A program made the position numbers and the translations under genes. A model generated the notes under the pieces. The model did not search any database. It was given only the letters and a program-made list of their open reading frames with translations, and was not told where the DNA came from. Below, one piece after another: positions 14,917 through 21,947 of a stretch of 22,145 nucleotides of DNA. This DNA is from DATKHF01 sp035510355 (GTDB lineage: Bacteria; Patescibacteriota; Saccharimonadia; Saccharimonadales; UBA4665), in assembly GCA_035510355.1 (NCBI GenBank), contig DATKHF010000021.1, positions 1 through 22,145 of the forward strand. Direction: 5' to 3'. Position 1 is the stretch's first letter. Each line of letters opens with the position of its first letter.

Positions 14917-15076
14917 CAATAAAAAGAGTCGGGCACCGGGTTTGATCACCTGAGGGATCCCAGGTGGGTGCTCGCACTTGCTGTCCACAGATAGCAAAAA
15001 TCTTGAGCTCCCTAATGATTAATATCAGATAATCATTCTCCCGGCGGGGAGTTTTTGAGGCTCTACCCGACTCTTT
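14917..15076 (-). ncRNA. Candidate structured ncRNA of unknown family, about 160 nt
   Basis: Read on the minus strand, the ends close in a perfect 11-bp helix, AAAGAGTCGGG (15076-15066) with CCCGACTCTTT (14933-14923). The 3' side is followed by a T-run. A perfect -10 TATAAT lies just upstream. Inside are a hairpin CTCCC-CGCC-GGGAG (15038-15051), an adjacent 8-bp hairpin AATGATTA/TAATCATT (15014-15037), TTGCT/AGCAA (14978-14997) and CACCTG/CAGGTG (14947-14966). CTCCC has a second possible partner, GGGAG at 15008-15012, so two folds may exchange. No reading frame is apparent. The SRP domain-IV core and tmRNA tag features are absent. Size and closed ends are compatible with a divergent 6S RNA, but I cannot assign it. 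Confidence 0.6.
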
Positions 15077-15078
15077 GT

Positions 15079-15084
15079 ATTATA
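15079..15084 (-). promoter_or_regulatory. -10 box of the candidate ncRNA
   Basis: A perfect TATAAT on the minus strand, 2 nt before the AAAGAGTCGGG end of the closing helix. Transcription would start within the first residues of that helix. The -35 is poor. Confidence 0.5.
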
Positions 15085-15096
15085 CGCTAGATTGCC

Positions 15097-15714
15097 CTAA
15101 GGTAAGGGTAAAAGCCGTAATATATCATAGTCGAGCCTTAGTAGGACTGAAGTCAGGACACCAGTTAGCACCAAAGCAAAGACAATAAACAGACCGTAGG
15201 GCTCAATTTGTTGCATGAACTCCTGAAGTGGTTCTGGAGCGAAAGCATATAGCACCCGTGACCCGTCTAAGGGTGGAATTGGTATGCTATTGAAGATAAA
15301 AATACCAACGTTAAGAGTTATGAAAATTGTCAGGAAATTGAAGAAAGCCACATTAGTTGCCACGTGCATTAGTAATGCCCCGATGACAGCTAGCACCAAA
15401 TTGGATAACGGACCAGCGGCAGCTACAATTGCACCTCCAAACTCTTCATACTTTACCCGATTAGGATTAAACGGCACCGGCCTTGCAGCCAGTATGGGGA
15501 ACTTAAAAAGTATCAGCGTTATTATAGGCAGCGCCACAGTAGTCAGGGGATCAATATGTTTGAGCGGATTTAAGCTCAACCGCCCCATATCCTTGGCCGT
15601 GGTATCGCCGAGAGCATGAGCTGCGTAAGCATGCATTGCTTCGTGAATCGATAGCGAGATCACTATGGTAATCAAAGCATAAACAATGTTTATGCCTGTT
15701 AAATCATCAATCAT
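15097..15714 (-). CDS. Site-2 protease family (M50) metalloprotease
   Basis: A 205-aa membrane zinc protease of the compact S2P/SpoIVFB-related type. The zinc site is HEAMH (24-28) in the first membrane helix, with D150 in IPPLDG as the third ligand region. GRLSLNPLKHIDPL (44-57) and GGAIVAAAGPLSN (93-105) are typical of the family. About five or six hydrophobic segments are present, and there is no PDZ domain. Such enzymes cut membrane-embedded substrates, often anti-sigma factors; the substrate here is unknown. I chose ATG 15714 over the upstream ATG 15750 because TATACT (15722-15727) ends 7 nt before it and neither start has a clear ribosome site. The longer form would be 217 aa. Confidence 0.9.
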   Translation of the reverse strand: MIDDLTGINIVYALITIVISLSIHEAMHAYAAHALGDTTAKDMGRLSLNPLKHIDPLTTVALPIITLILFKFPILAARPVPFNPNRVKYEEFGGAIVAAAGPLSNLVLAVIGALLMHVATNVAFFNFLTIFITLNVGIFIFNSIPIPPLDGSRVLYAFAPEPLQEFMQQIEPYGLFIVFALVLTGVLTSVLLRLDYDILRLLPLP

Positions 15715-15721
15715 GCTTTTA

Positions 15722-15727
15722 AGTATA
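15722..15727 (-). promoter_or_regulatory. -10 box of the site-2 protease gene (leaderless type)
   Basis: TATACT on the minus strand, 7 nt before ATG 15714. The -35 at 17 nt (ATGGCC) is weak. It would lie within the coding region if the upstream ATG were used. Confidence 0.4.
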
Positions 15728-15783
15728 CCCGAGGTAGTGCCAGTGGCCATAGCACTGACTTATCACCTACCGGCCCAAAACTA

Positions 15784-16530
15784 TTAGCTTTGTAACAGTT
15801 GGCGATGCCCGGCAACGTCGTGAACACGCAAATAAGCCGCGCCGGCAGCGATGGCAATCCGACCAGCTGCCAGATTGGGCTCCAGCTCCATGCGGTGATC
15901 GCCCAAGAAACGCTTGCGCGAATAGCCTATCATTACCTGATAGTCGGGTAATTGTTCGGCAAATCTGAGTAGCTTTTGATTAAGTTCAGGAGTTTTACCA
16001 AAGCCTATGCCCGGATCAAGGATAATTTGACTATGCTTTAGTCCCTTTGACTTAAGCAAGTTAGCTTTAGCCAGCAGATCATTCTTAATAATCGTTTGGT
16101 CATTGATTAATGCCCCGTCGTGAGCCGTCTGGGTATCTGCTGCTGGTAGCTGGCTGACAATACAACGCGCCCTAAACCGGCTAACGACTTCTATCATGGC
16201 CATATTATTCATGCCAGTAACATCGTTGATAATGACTTCACCGAGCTTCAAGGCTCGCTCTGCTGTCTCTGGGTGATAAGTATCTACCGACAGTTTTCCG
16301 GAAAAACGCTTAAGCAACTTTTCTAGGACCGGCTCTAGCCGTTGCCACTCTTGGTCCGGTGTTAATTTGGTGGCACCAGGTCGCGTACTCTCGGCACCAA
16401 TGTCGACCAGCGCGGCGCCGTCTTTAAATAATTTTATTACCCGTTCAATAGCTTTTTCAGGTTCTAGAAACTGATTACCGTCGCTAAAACTATCCGGTGT
16501 AACGTTTAAAATTCCAACAAGCTGTACCAT
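15784..16530 (-). CDS. folP: Dihydropteroate synthase
   Basis: DHPS joins p-aminobenzoate to dihydropterin pyrophosphate in folate synthesis and is the sulfonamide target. The TIM-barrel motifs appear in order: GILNVTPDSFSDG (6-18), GAESTRPGA (45-53), SVDTY (81-85), INDVTG (101-106), LDPGIGFGKT (171-180), GYSRKRFLG (202-210) and LRVHDV (234-239). The usual MHM-x-G segment reads VSQLPAADTQT here, a divergent loop near the active site. I place the start at ATG 16530 (248 aa) because TATAAT ends 6 nt before it and no ribosome site is present. A TTG 7 codons upstream lies beyond that -10 box. folK is divergent next to it, so the two form a folate locus. Confidence 0.95.
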   Translation of the reverse strand: MVQLVGILNVTPDSFSDGNQFLEPEKAIERVIKLFKDGAALVDIGAESTRPGATKLTPDQEWQRLEPVLEKLLKRFSGKLSVDTYHPETAERALKLGEVIINDVTGMNNMAMIEVVSRFRARCIVSQLPAADTQTAHDGALINDQTIIKNDLLAKANLLKSKGLKHSQIILDPGIGFGKTPELNQKLLRFAEQLPDYQVMIGYSRKRFLGDHRMELEPNLAAGRIAIAAGAAYLRVHDVAGHRQLLQS

Positions 16531-16536
16531 CTGTCT

Positions 16537-16567
16537 ATTATAATAAAGCAAACCTATTGATTATAAT
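16537..16567. promoter_or_regulatory. Divergent folP/folK promoter region with two ATTATAAT boxes
   Basis: The palindromic octamer ATTATAAT occurs at 16537-16544 and 16560-16567. On the minus strand TATAAT at 16542-16537 ends 6 nt before the folP ATG. On the plus strand TATAAT at 16562-16567 would start transcription near 16574, ahead of folK. Neither has a strong -35. Confidence 0.5.
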
Positions 16568-16594
16568 GAGGGAAAAGTCTGACAAAGGGGTTTA

Positions 16595-17116
16595 TTGACA
16601 GTGGTATCAACTAATAACGACCCTCCCGTTAACATGGTGACAGTATACCTGGCACTCGGTTCAAATGTTGGCGATTCAGCGCGCTACATCACAAAAGCCA
16701 TAGACCTACTCGGTTCGGCCCTGCAAGACATCCAGCAAGCTCCGCTTTATGTCTCAAAGGCTGTCGGCTACACAGATCAGGCAGACTTTTTAAACACTGC
16801 CATTAGCGGTCAGACGGAGCTGTCGCCTCAAGCACTGTCACGAGTTATCAAGAATACCGAGCGGCAAATTGGTCGCGTGAAGCGTTTTCGCTGGGGCCCA
16901 CGCGAAATCGATATAGATATTATCTTCTATGGTAACCAGGTTCTGGCAACCGATAGCCTTACCATTCCCCACCCCAGTTTTAAACAACGTGATTTTGTGC
17001 TCAGGCCAATTGTTGACCTTAACAGCAAAATGATTGATCCTCTAACCCATAAGACTGTCAAGCAATTACTCAATCAGCAGGACCCATCGCATTTGTCTAT
17101 CATACGCAAGGTTTAG
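16595..17116 (+). CDS. folK: HPPK (6-hydroxymethyl-dihydropterin pyrophosphokinase)
   Basis: HPPK transfers pyrophosphate from ATP to 6-hydroxymethyl-dihydropterin, the step before DHPS. VYLALGSNVGD (17-27) is the N-terminal signature. RWGPREIDIDIIFYG (99-113) carries the Mg ligands D106 and D108. LTIPHPSFKQRDFVLRPI (122-139) completes the family pattern. The total of 173 aa is normal. The start is TTG at 16595 with AAAGGGG about 4 nt upstream. ATG 16634, nearer the conserved start, has no ribosome site and would remove 13 residues. It is divergent from folP. folB and folE are not in the window, so the pathway cannot be judged complete. Confidence 0.95.
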   Translation: MTVVSTNNDPPVNMVTVYLALGSNVGDSARYITKAIDLLGSALQDIQQAPLYVSKAVGYTDQADFLNTAISGQTELSPQALSRVIKNTERQIGRVKRFRWGPREIDIDIIFYGNQVLATDSLTIPHPSFKQRDFVLRPIVDLNSKMIDPLTHKTVKQLLNQQDPSHLSIIRKV

Positions 17117-17179
17117 GAGATATTAGTTTAAACAAAAGTAAGCCAAAAGTTTATTGGGCCTGAAGCACTGCCTAAGGAG

Positions 17180-17208
17180 TTGACCAAAACAACTAATTCA
17201 GCTACAAT
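17180..17208 (+). promoter_or_regulatory. rpmB promoter
   Basis: -35 TTGACC (17180-17185), a 17-nt spacer, -10 TACAAT (17203-17208). Start near 17215; the leader contains AGGA 8 nt before the rpmB ATG. Confidence 0.75.
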
Positions 17209-17246
17209 AACACCTTAAGAATTAGTAGCCCATATTAGGATATATT

Positions 17247-17495
17247 ATGCAGAAATGTGATCTTACCGGCAAAGGCAAGCAATACGGCAGCAATGTCAGT
17301 TTTTCTCAGCGCCATACCAAAAAGGTTTGGAAGCCCAATCTTCAAATGAAAACCATGATAATTGACGGCAAAAAGGTGCAAATGAAACTTAGCACTCAGG
17401 CTATTCGTACTCTCAAGAAAAAGGGCCTCATGGGTAGCAGCAAAACTGCACCAACTGAGTCGCCACGCGTCGTATCGTCTACGACCCCAAAATAA
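17247..17495 (+). CDS. rpmB: 50S ribosomal protein bL28
   Basis: An 82-aa basic protein with the bL28 pattern: KCDLTGKGKQYGSNVSFSQR, then TKKVWKPNLQ, then STQAIRTLKKKG. It belongs to the 50S subunit. Only one of the Cys positions used by zinc-binding L28 forms is present (C4), so this is a zinc-free type. The last ~15 residues are a Ser/Thr/Pro-rich tail. It is a monocistronic gene with its own promoter. It converges on the MBL-fold gene with only 9 bp between stops and no strong terminator. Confidence 0.95.
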   Translation: MQKCDLTGKGKQYGSNVSFSQRHTKKVWKPNLQMKTMIIDGKKVQMKLSTQAIRTLKKKGLMGSSKTAPTESPRVVSSTTPK

Positions 17496-17504
17496 GCAGG
17501 TTAT

Positions 17505-18125
17505 TTAACTGCGCTCAAGGATAGCTAACTGAGTAACATCAGTGAGTTCGCTAGATTTAAGACGAAGTTTGGCGATAGTTTCTTTGGGCTCCATCGCTAG
17601 TTCTTTAAGTACCTGGGCTAGACCTTGCTGAGGTACTGGGAATTTCAGAGTCTTATCGTCATAGTGTGTTGGAATGACTAACCTAGGCTCAATGGCTTTA
17701 ATAATCTGAAGAGCTCCAATAGCATCAACAGTGTAACCACTGCCGCCAACCGGAACGACTAGAACATCGACGTGACCTATAGCTTCAAGCTGTCCATCGC
17801 TTAATTTAGGGTAAATATGGCCAGTTATCAGTATGCTTTGGTCGCCAAAAACAAGCTTAAACATGGTGGCATTTAGTTTGTCCGGTTCATCAACATGCGC
17901 TTGTGCGGCAATGCCTATGACAGAAATATCTGAAACTTCATATTCACCAGGGCTATCAAAGCTCAGCCTGGCGTTAAGCTTATGTGGATTAGAGGTAAAT
18001 AGCACTACGTCATCAGGTTTGGTGATACTTTTTGCGCCCAGCTCGGCTAGATTATCATCTATGACAATCCGAGCATTTTTGTGGGTAACACTCAGGCAGT
18101 TTGCTCCATAAAATTGCAGATCCAT
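17505..18125 (-). CDS. MBL-fold protein lacking the HxHxDH motif
   Basis: A 206-aa protein of the metallo-beta-lactamase fold, closest in pattern to the UlaG/YtxL-like branch. It shows an N-terminal FYGANCLSV, VIDDN, the DSPGEYEV segment (57-64), VPVGGSGYTVDA (124-135) and PTHYDD (152-157). Where the zinc motif HxHxDH should stand there is SNPHKLN (45-51), so most metal ligands are missing. It may have lost hydrolase activity or bind metal differently. It is last in the cluster, 9 nt after the wHTH gene, whose 3' end supplies GAGGA. The role is unknown; the close coupling suggests it works with the regulator. Confidence 0.8.
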   Translation of the reverse strand: MDLQFYGANCLSVTHKNARIVIDDNLAELGAKSITKPDDVVLFTSNPHKLNARLSFDSPGEYEVSDISVIGIAAQAHVDEPDKLNATMFKLVFGDQSILITGHIYPKLSDGQLEAIGHVDVLVVPVGGSGYTVDAIGALQIIKAIEPRLVIPTHYDDKTLKFPVPQQGLAQVLKELAMEPKETIAKLRLKSSELTDVTQLAILERS

Positions 18126-18134
18126 CTTATGTAT

Positions 18135-18761
18135 TTATTCCTCGTTCTCTACTACAAGTTCGGTTAGTAGGTTGTGTTGATCAACCAAAACCTGTTTTTT
18201 TGACTGGGCAATAGCCGTGGCGAAACGATCTCTGATCTGTTGCCGATAGAGAAAATCAGGGAGACTCATAATGGTATAACGAATAGTCTTGTTTTCTCTA
18301 GCCTCTAGCGCATCGACATACTTTTGTAAGGCATTTGGGTTAACGTCACCAACCACCAAAAAGTCAATGCCGGCAGTTTCGTCACGTGTAAATTGACCAG
18401 TGTAGACTGCTAAATCAATGTGCCCAACAGCTTTGAGATCCGATTCTACCTCTGATTGTTGCTCGTCAACAGTCTCACCTGCCTTTTTACTGGCAATTTT
18501 GCGGACACCACCGCCAAAAATCTGGTGCAAAGGTTCATAGTATTTATACTTTTGGTTTACCTCGTAATACAACTTGTTATTAGTATTGTCTGATGTAATG
18601 ATGCCAATGCTAAGTAGATTGCTCAATTCGCGTCGGACCGAGTTAATCTGCTCATCAATTTTGCGAGTAATTTCTCGAACGTAGAATGAACGATTGGTAT
18701 TGCTATAAAACAGCTGCAGAAGCTTGACCCGCGTTTTTGACCCAAAGAGTTGCTCAATCAT
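18135..18761 (-). CDS. Winged-helix regulator with nucleotidyltransferase-like C-domain
   Basis: A 208-aa two-domain protein. Residues 1-75 are a winged helix (FGSKTRVKLLQLF, SFYVREITRKI, INSVRRELSNLLSIGII). Residues about 110-205 resemble a nucleotidyltransferase fold with GIDFLVVGDVN (131-141) and SLPDFLYRQQIRDRF. The usual GS plus paired Asp catalytic motif is reduced to one Asp, so catalysis is doubtful. I recall close relatives as a conserved Saccharibacteria regulator; the operator and signal are unknown. TACACT (18768-18773) ends 6 nt before the ATG without a ribosome site, suggesting a leaderless mRNA. It could also be read from thrS-miaA, since the gap to miaA is 27 nt. Confidence 0.82.
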   Translation of the reverse strand: MIEQLFGSKTRVKLLQLFYSNTNRSFYVREITRKIDEQINSVRRELSNLLSIGIITSDNTNNKLYYEVNQKYKYYEPLHQIFGGGVRKIASKKAGETVDEQQSEVESDLKAVGHIDLAVYTGQFTRDETAGIDFLVVGDVNPNALQKYVDALEARENKTIRYTIMSLPDFLYRQQIRDRFATAIAQSKKQVLVDQHNLLTELVVENEE

Positions 18762-18767
18762 TAATTA

Positions 18768-18773
18768 AGTGTA
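18768..18773 (-). promoter_or_regulatory. Putative -10 box of the wHTH regulator (leaderless type)
   Basis: TACACT on the minus strand, 6 nt before the ATG at 18761. The -35 (TTTCCT at 17 nt) is weak. Confidence 0.35.
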
Positions 18774-18788
18774 GCAAAGATTGATCCA

Positions 18789-19676
18789 TTAGGAAATATT
18801 GTTATCCAAAAATGTTGTTACTAAATCTACAACTTCAGGCCATTTAACAGGTGCGTCGAGCCAATGAATACTTTTGTTCCGCTGAAACCAGGTGCTTTGG
18901 CGTTTGGCGAGATTTATAGTAGCATTAATGATTTTTTGACGTACTTGATCGCGATTTTCAGAGCCTAAAAAGTATTCTCGCCACTGCGCATAGCATATGC
19001 CTTTAAGGGCTTCACAGTCCCAGCCGTAACGTGTAGACAGTTGCCGCACCTCTTCTTCTAGGCCAGCCTCTAACATGGTGTCAAGGCGATCAGTGATTCG
19101 CTGTTTCAGTTTGCTTCTTTCAATATGTAATCCGAATAGCAAAGTTTGGTCGCGGAGATTTTGTTTGGTAGGCTGGGCACCATTTGTCTCAATCAGGCGG
19201 ATTAACCGACGCTTATTGCGAACGTCAACATTGCCAAGCTCAATATCTAAATCACTAATTTTCTGTAGTAACTCAGGCAGGCTTAAAGTATTGAGCTGCT
19301 CTCTACCACGTCTATTGCCGACCGCCGAAAAGCTATAGTCGTAGATAACGCTATCAATATACAGACCGGTACCTCCTACCATTATTGGTACCCTTCCCCT
19401 GTTGGAGATATCGGAAATTGCCTTATTTGCTAAGTCTTTAAAAAGAGCGGCATTAAAGTCTTCATCAGGGTTAATAACGTCCAACAAGTGATGCGGCACT
19501 AGCTGACGTTCCTCAGCAGATGGTTTAGCGGTACCGATATCTACGTCTCGGCGTATCGTCCAACTGTCGGCACAAATTATTTCACCGTTCCAGGCTTGAG
19601 CTATACGTAAAGCTAAAGATGATTTGCCTGTAGCCGTTTGCCCAACAACACAAATTAAGCGAGCTTGGTTTTTCAT
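18789..19676 (-). CDS. miaA: tRNA dimethylallyltransferase
   Basis: MiaA adds a dimethylallyl group to A37 of tRNAs reading UNN codons. The P-loop is GQTATGKSS (12-20), where the usual form is GPTASGKT. CADSWTIRRDVDIGTAKPS (35-53) matches the DSxxxYxxxDIGTAKP motif except that Tyr is Arg. VGGTGLYIDSV, NVDVRNKRRLIRLIE, EALKGICYAQW and KRQSTWFQRN follow in order. Length is 295 aa from ATG 19676, which leaves 11 residues before the P-loop, as in Bacillus MiaA. GTG at 19712 (307 aa), 4 nt after the upstream stop, is an alternative. It lies in the thrS cluster. Confidence 0.95.
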   Translation of the reverse strand: MKNQARLICVVGQTATGKSSLALRIAQAWNGEIICADSWTIRRDVDIGTAKPSAEERQLVPHHLLDVINPDEDFNAALFKDLANKAISDISNRGRVPIMVGGTGLYIDSVIYDYSFSAVGNRRGREQLNTLSLPELLQKISDLDIELGNVDVRNKRRLIRLIETNGAQPTKQNLRDQTLLFGLHIERSKLKQRITDRLDTMLEAGLEEEVRQLSTRYGWDCEALKGICYAQWREYFLGSENRDQVRQKIINATINLAKRQSTWFQRNKSIHWLDAPVKWPEVVDLVTTFLDNNIS

Positions 19677-19716
19677 CCCATCAAGATATAACACACATTG
19701 TGAAGCAAGCACACCA

Positions 19717-20070
19717 TCATTTAGTATTATGGCTCCTCGGGGTGCCCTTCAAGCCGTCATCTGGAAACCAAAGCAGCGACGCGACATTAATTTGATAGCC
19801 ATCGGCAACGTGTACTCCTTCTGCTTCCAAAACCTGCTTATGCCCCGAGCGCCCGCCAGGATAGCCGCTGGCCAGTCCACCATGCTTATTCACAACTCGT
19901 TGCCAGGGTAGTAATGGGTCACCAAAATGAGCAATACCTCCAACAATTCGTGCCGCTCTGGGATTACCGCAAAGCGCTGCTAGTTGGCCGTAGGTCATGA
20001 CTCTGCCCCTGGGTATTTGGCTGACCAGCACTTCAACACGCTGCCGAAAGTCTAATTCAACGTCGAACAC
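19717..20070 (-). CDS. Alkyltransferase-like protein (ATL), no catalytic Cys
   Basis: A 117-aa protein of the MGMT C-terminal domain family. The Tyr of MTYGQLA (Y27), the Arg finger in PRAARIVGG (R41) and the NKHGGLASGYPGG loop are kept. The acceptor motif PCHR is PWQR (55-58), so the cysteine that takes the alkyl group is replaced by Trp. Such ATL proteins bind and flip O6-alkylguanine and hand it to nucleotide excision repair rather than repairing it themselves. The start is GTG with AGGA 6 nt upstream, 14 nt after thrS. It ends in TGA. Annotation as MGMT/Ogt would overstate the activity. Confidence 0.9.
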   Translation of the reverse strand: MFDVELDFRQRVEVLVSQIPRGRVMTYGQLAALCGNPRAARIVGGIAHFGDPLLPWQRVVNKHGGLASGYPGGRSGHKQVLEAEGVHVADGYQINVASLLWFPDDGLKGTPRSHNTK

Positions 20071-20084
20071 TGCTTATCCTATTC

Positions 20085-21947
20085 CTACAACGAGCTTTTT
20101 AATACGCGGGACTTAGCCTCGTTGGCAACTGTCTTTAAGAACTGCTGGGCGCCGACTGTTATCGCTACGTCCATTACTGCCATATCCTTTCGGATACGGG
20201 GTATGACTTCCTCATTTGCAACTTCTTTTTCGCCAATCACGATTATATAAGGCGTTTTAGCCATTTCGGCCATTCGGATTTTTTTGCCAACCGACTCATT
20301 GGAACTGTCTACGCTTACACGCAGCCCGAGTTCATGGCTCTCTGTGGCAAGCTTTTTGGCAAATGCCATCGTTGCCTCCTCTTGGTTAACCGTAATGAAG
20401 CGAACTTGTTCGGGAGCCAGCCAAACCGGGAACTTACCAGCAGTGTGCTCAACGTACACAGCTAAAAAGCGTTCCACCGAACCCATGAGGGCACAATGTA
20501 TCATAATAGGCTGCTTAGGACTACCGTCTTCTGCCGTATACTCAAGCCCAAAACGCTCTGGTTGTACGAAATCAAGCTGGACAGTGGTCACCTGATGCTC
20601 ACGGCCGATTGCATCTGTGGCCATAAAATCAATTTTCGGTCCATAAAAAGCTGCTTCGCCTGTTTCTTCGAAATATTCAAGCTTGTTAGCGATAACGGCA
20701 TTTTTAAGCTGCTGCTGGGCACTCTCCCATAATTCTGGCTTACCAAGATAGACATCACTATCATCACGGTAGCTCAAGCGTACCCTTAGAGACATGCCGA
20801 CTGTGGCGTATAGCTCATTCGCTGCTTCCAGCAAGTTATTAATCTCTGCTTCCAGCTGGTCCTGGCGACAAAAAACATGGCTATCATCTTGAGTAATCGC
20901 GCGCACCCGGCTTAAGCCAGCCAGCTCACCGGTCTTTTCGTCACGGTACACGGTGGTAGTTTCCAAGTAACGAATCGGCAGATCACGATAGCTACGCTGT
21001 TTGCTGGCATAGATTCTGGTGTGATGGGGACAATTCATAGGCTTGATAACCAATTCATCGCTAGTTTCCTGACTCTTTACCAAGAATAGTTCGTCACCAA
21101 ATTTATCCCAGTGGCCTGAGGCTTCATACAGCTCCTTTTTGGTTATGTGTGGAATGTGTACCTTCTGGTAACCATAGCGCTCACGCAAATTATTGGAAAA
21201 ATTAATCAGCTCTTCGCGTACGATAGTGCCACGAGGCGTGAACATCGGTAAACCAGAGCCAACCATTTCCGAAAAGACAAATAGATCAAGTTCCTGGCCA
21301 AGCTTACGATGATCACGTTTTTTAGCTTCTTCGACAATGTCTAGATAATCCAGCAACTCCTCTTCGGTCATAAAAGCTACACCGTGAACCCGCTGCAATT
21401 GAGCATTTTTTTCATTACCACGCCAGTAGGCCCCTGATACACGGTTGAGCTTGAAGGCGCCGACTTTACCGGTGGAGGCAACGTGCGGGCCACGGCATAG
21501 ATCAACAAAGTCACCATTTCGGTAAAATGAAACCTCTGCTACCTGAGCAGCTCCGCTAGTTACGGTTCCCAACTCTTCGGGATTTAGTTTGCTAACCTCG
21601 GTTGTACCTGACCGTTTTAAGTCATTAAGCAGCTCCTGTTTATATGGCTGCCCTGCCTGTTCGGCCCAAGCAATAGCTTCGTCAATCGGTTTCTCAAACC
21701 GTTCAAAGGTGTCGTTTCGATCGATAATAGCCCGCATAGCAGCCTCTATCTTGGTGAAATCATCTTCCGATAACTTAGTTTCACCCAAATCCACATCATA
21801 ATAAAAACCATTGTCGACCACCGGGCCTACACCAAACCTAGCATTTGGCCAAAGTTGTTGAATAGCCGTAGCCATAATATGAGCCAGTGAGTGGCGCATG
21901 GCCTGCAGTTGGCCTGCTTGCTCTGCCTGTTGTGCTTTGTCTGCCAT
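20085..21947 (-). CDS. thrS: Threonyl-tRNA synthetase without TGS domain
   Basis: It charges tRNA-Thr. The editing domain has HSLAH (H19, H23) and CRGPH (C151, H155), the residues that clear Ser-tRNA-Thr. The catalytic domain carries the zinc ligands C306 (MNCPHH), H357 (DDSHVF) and H484 (MIHCAL), with TTTVYRDEKTGEL as motif 2. The anticodon-binding domain starts around 505 (WLAPEQVRFI). The N-terminal TGS domain is absent; the protein begins about 18 residues before the editing motif. At 620 aa it is still long because of insertions, for instance around 112-140. AAAGGGG lies 10 nt before the ATG. It is first in the cluster thrS-ATL-miaA-wHTH-MBL. Confidence 0.97.
   Translation of the reverse strand: MADKAQQAEQAGQLQAMRHSLAHIMATAIQQLWPNARFGVGPVVDNGFYYDVDLGETKLSEDDFTKIEAAMRAIIDRNDTFERFEKPIDEAIAWAEQAGQPYKQELLNDLKRSGTTEVSKLNPEELGTVTSGAAQVAEVSFYRNGDFVDLCRGPHVASTGKVGAFKLNRVSGAYWRGNEKNAQLQRVHGVAFMTEEELLDYLDIVEEAKKRDHRKLGQELDLFVFSEMVGSGLPMFTPRGTIVREELINFSNNLRERYGYQKVHIPHITKKELYEASGHWDKFGDELFLVKSQETSDELVIKPMNCPHHTRIYASKQRSYRDLPIRYLETTTVYRDEKTGELAGLSRVRAITQDDSHVFCRQDQLEAEINNLLEAANELYATVGMSLRVRLSYRDDSDVYLGKPELWESAQQQLKNAVIANKLEYFEETGEAAFYGPKIDFMATDAIGREHQVTTVQLDFVQPERFGLEYTAEDGSPKQPIMIHCALMGSVERFLAVYVEHTAGKFPVWLAPEQVRFITVNQEEATMAFAKKLATESHELGLRVSVDSSNESVGKKIRMAEMAKTPYIIVIGEKEVANEEVIPRIRKDMAVMDVAITVGAQQFLKTVANEAKSRVLKSSL

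Noticed and set aside
14917..15076. SRP RNA or tmRNA as identity of the candidate ncRNA
   Set aside because: The SRP domain-IV GGAA tetraloop core is absent, and the segment is too short for tmRNA and has no tRNA-like end or tag frame.
17496..17515. GCAG/CTGC hairpin between rpmB and the convergent MBL-fold gene as a terminator
   Set aside because: Short stem with a mismatch and no T-run on either strand.
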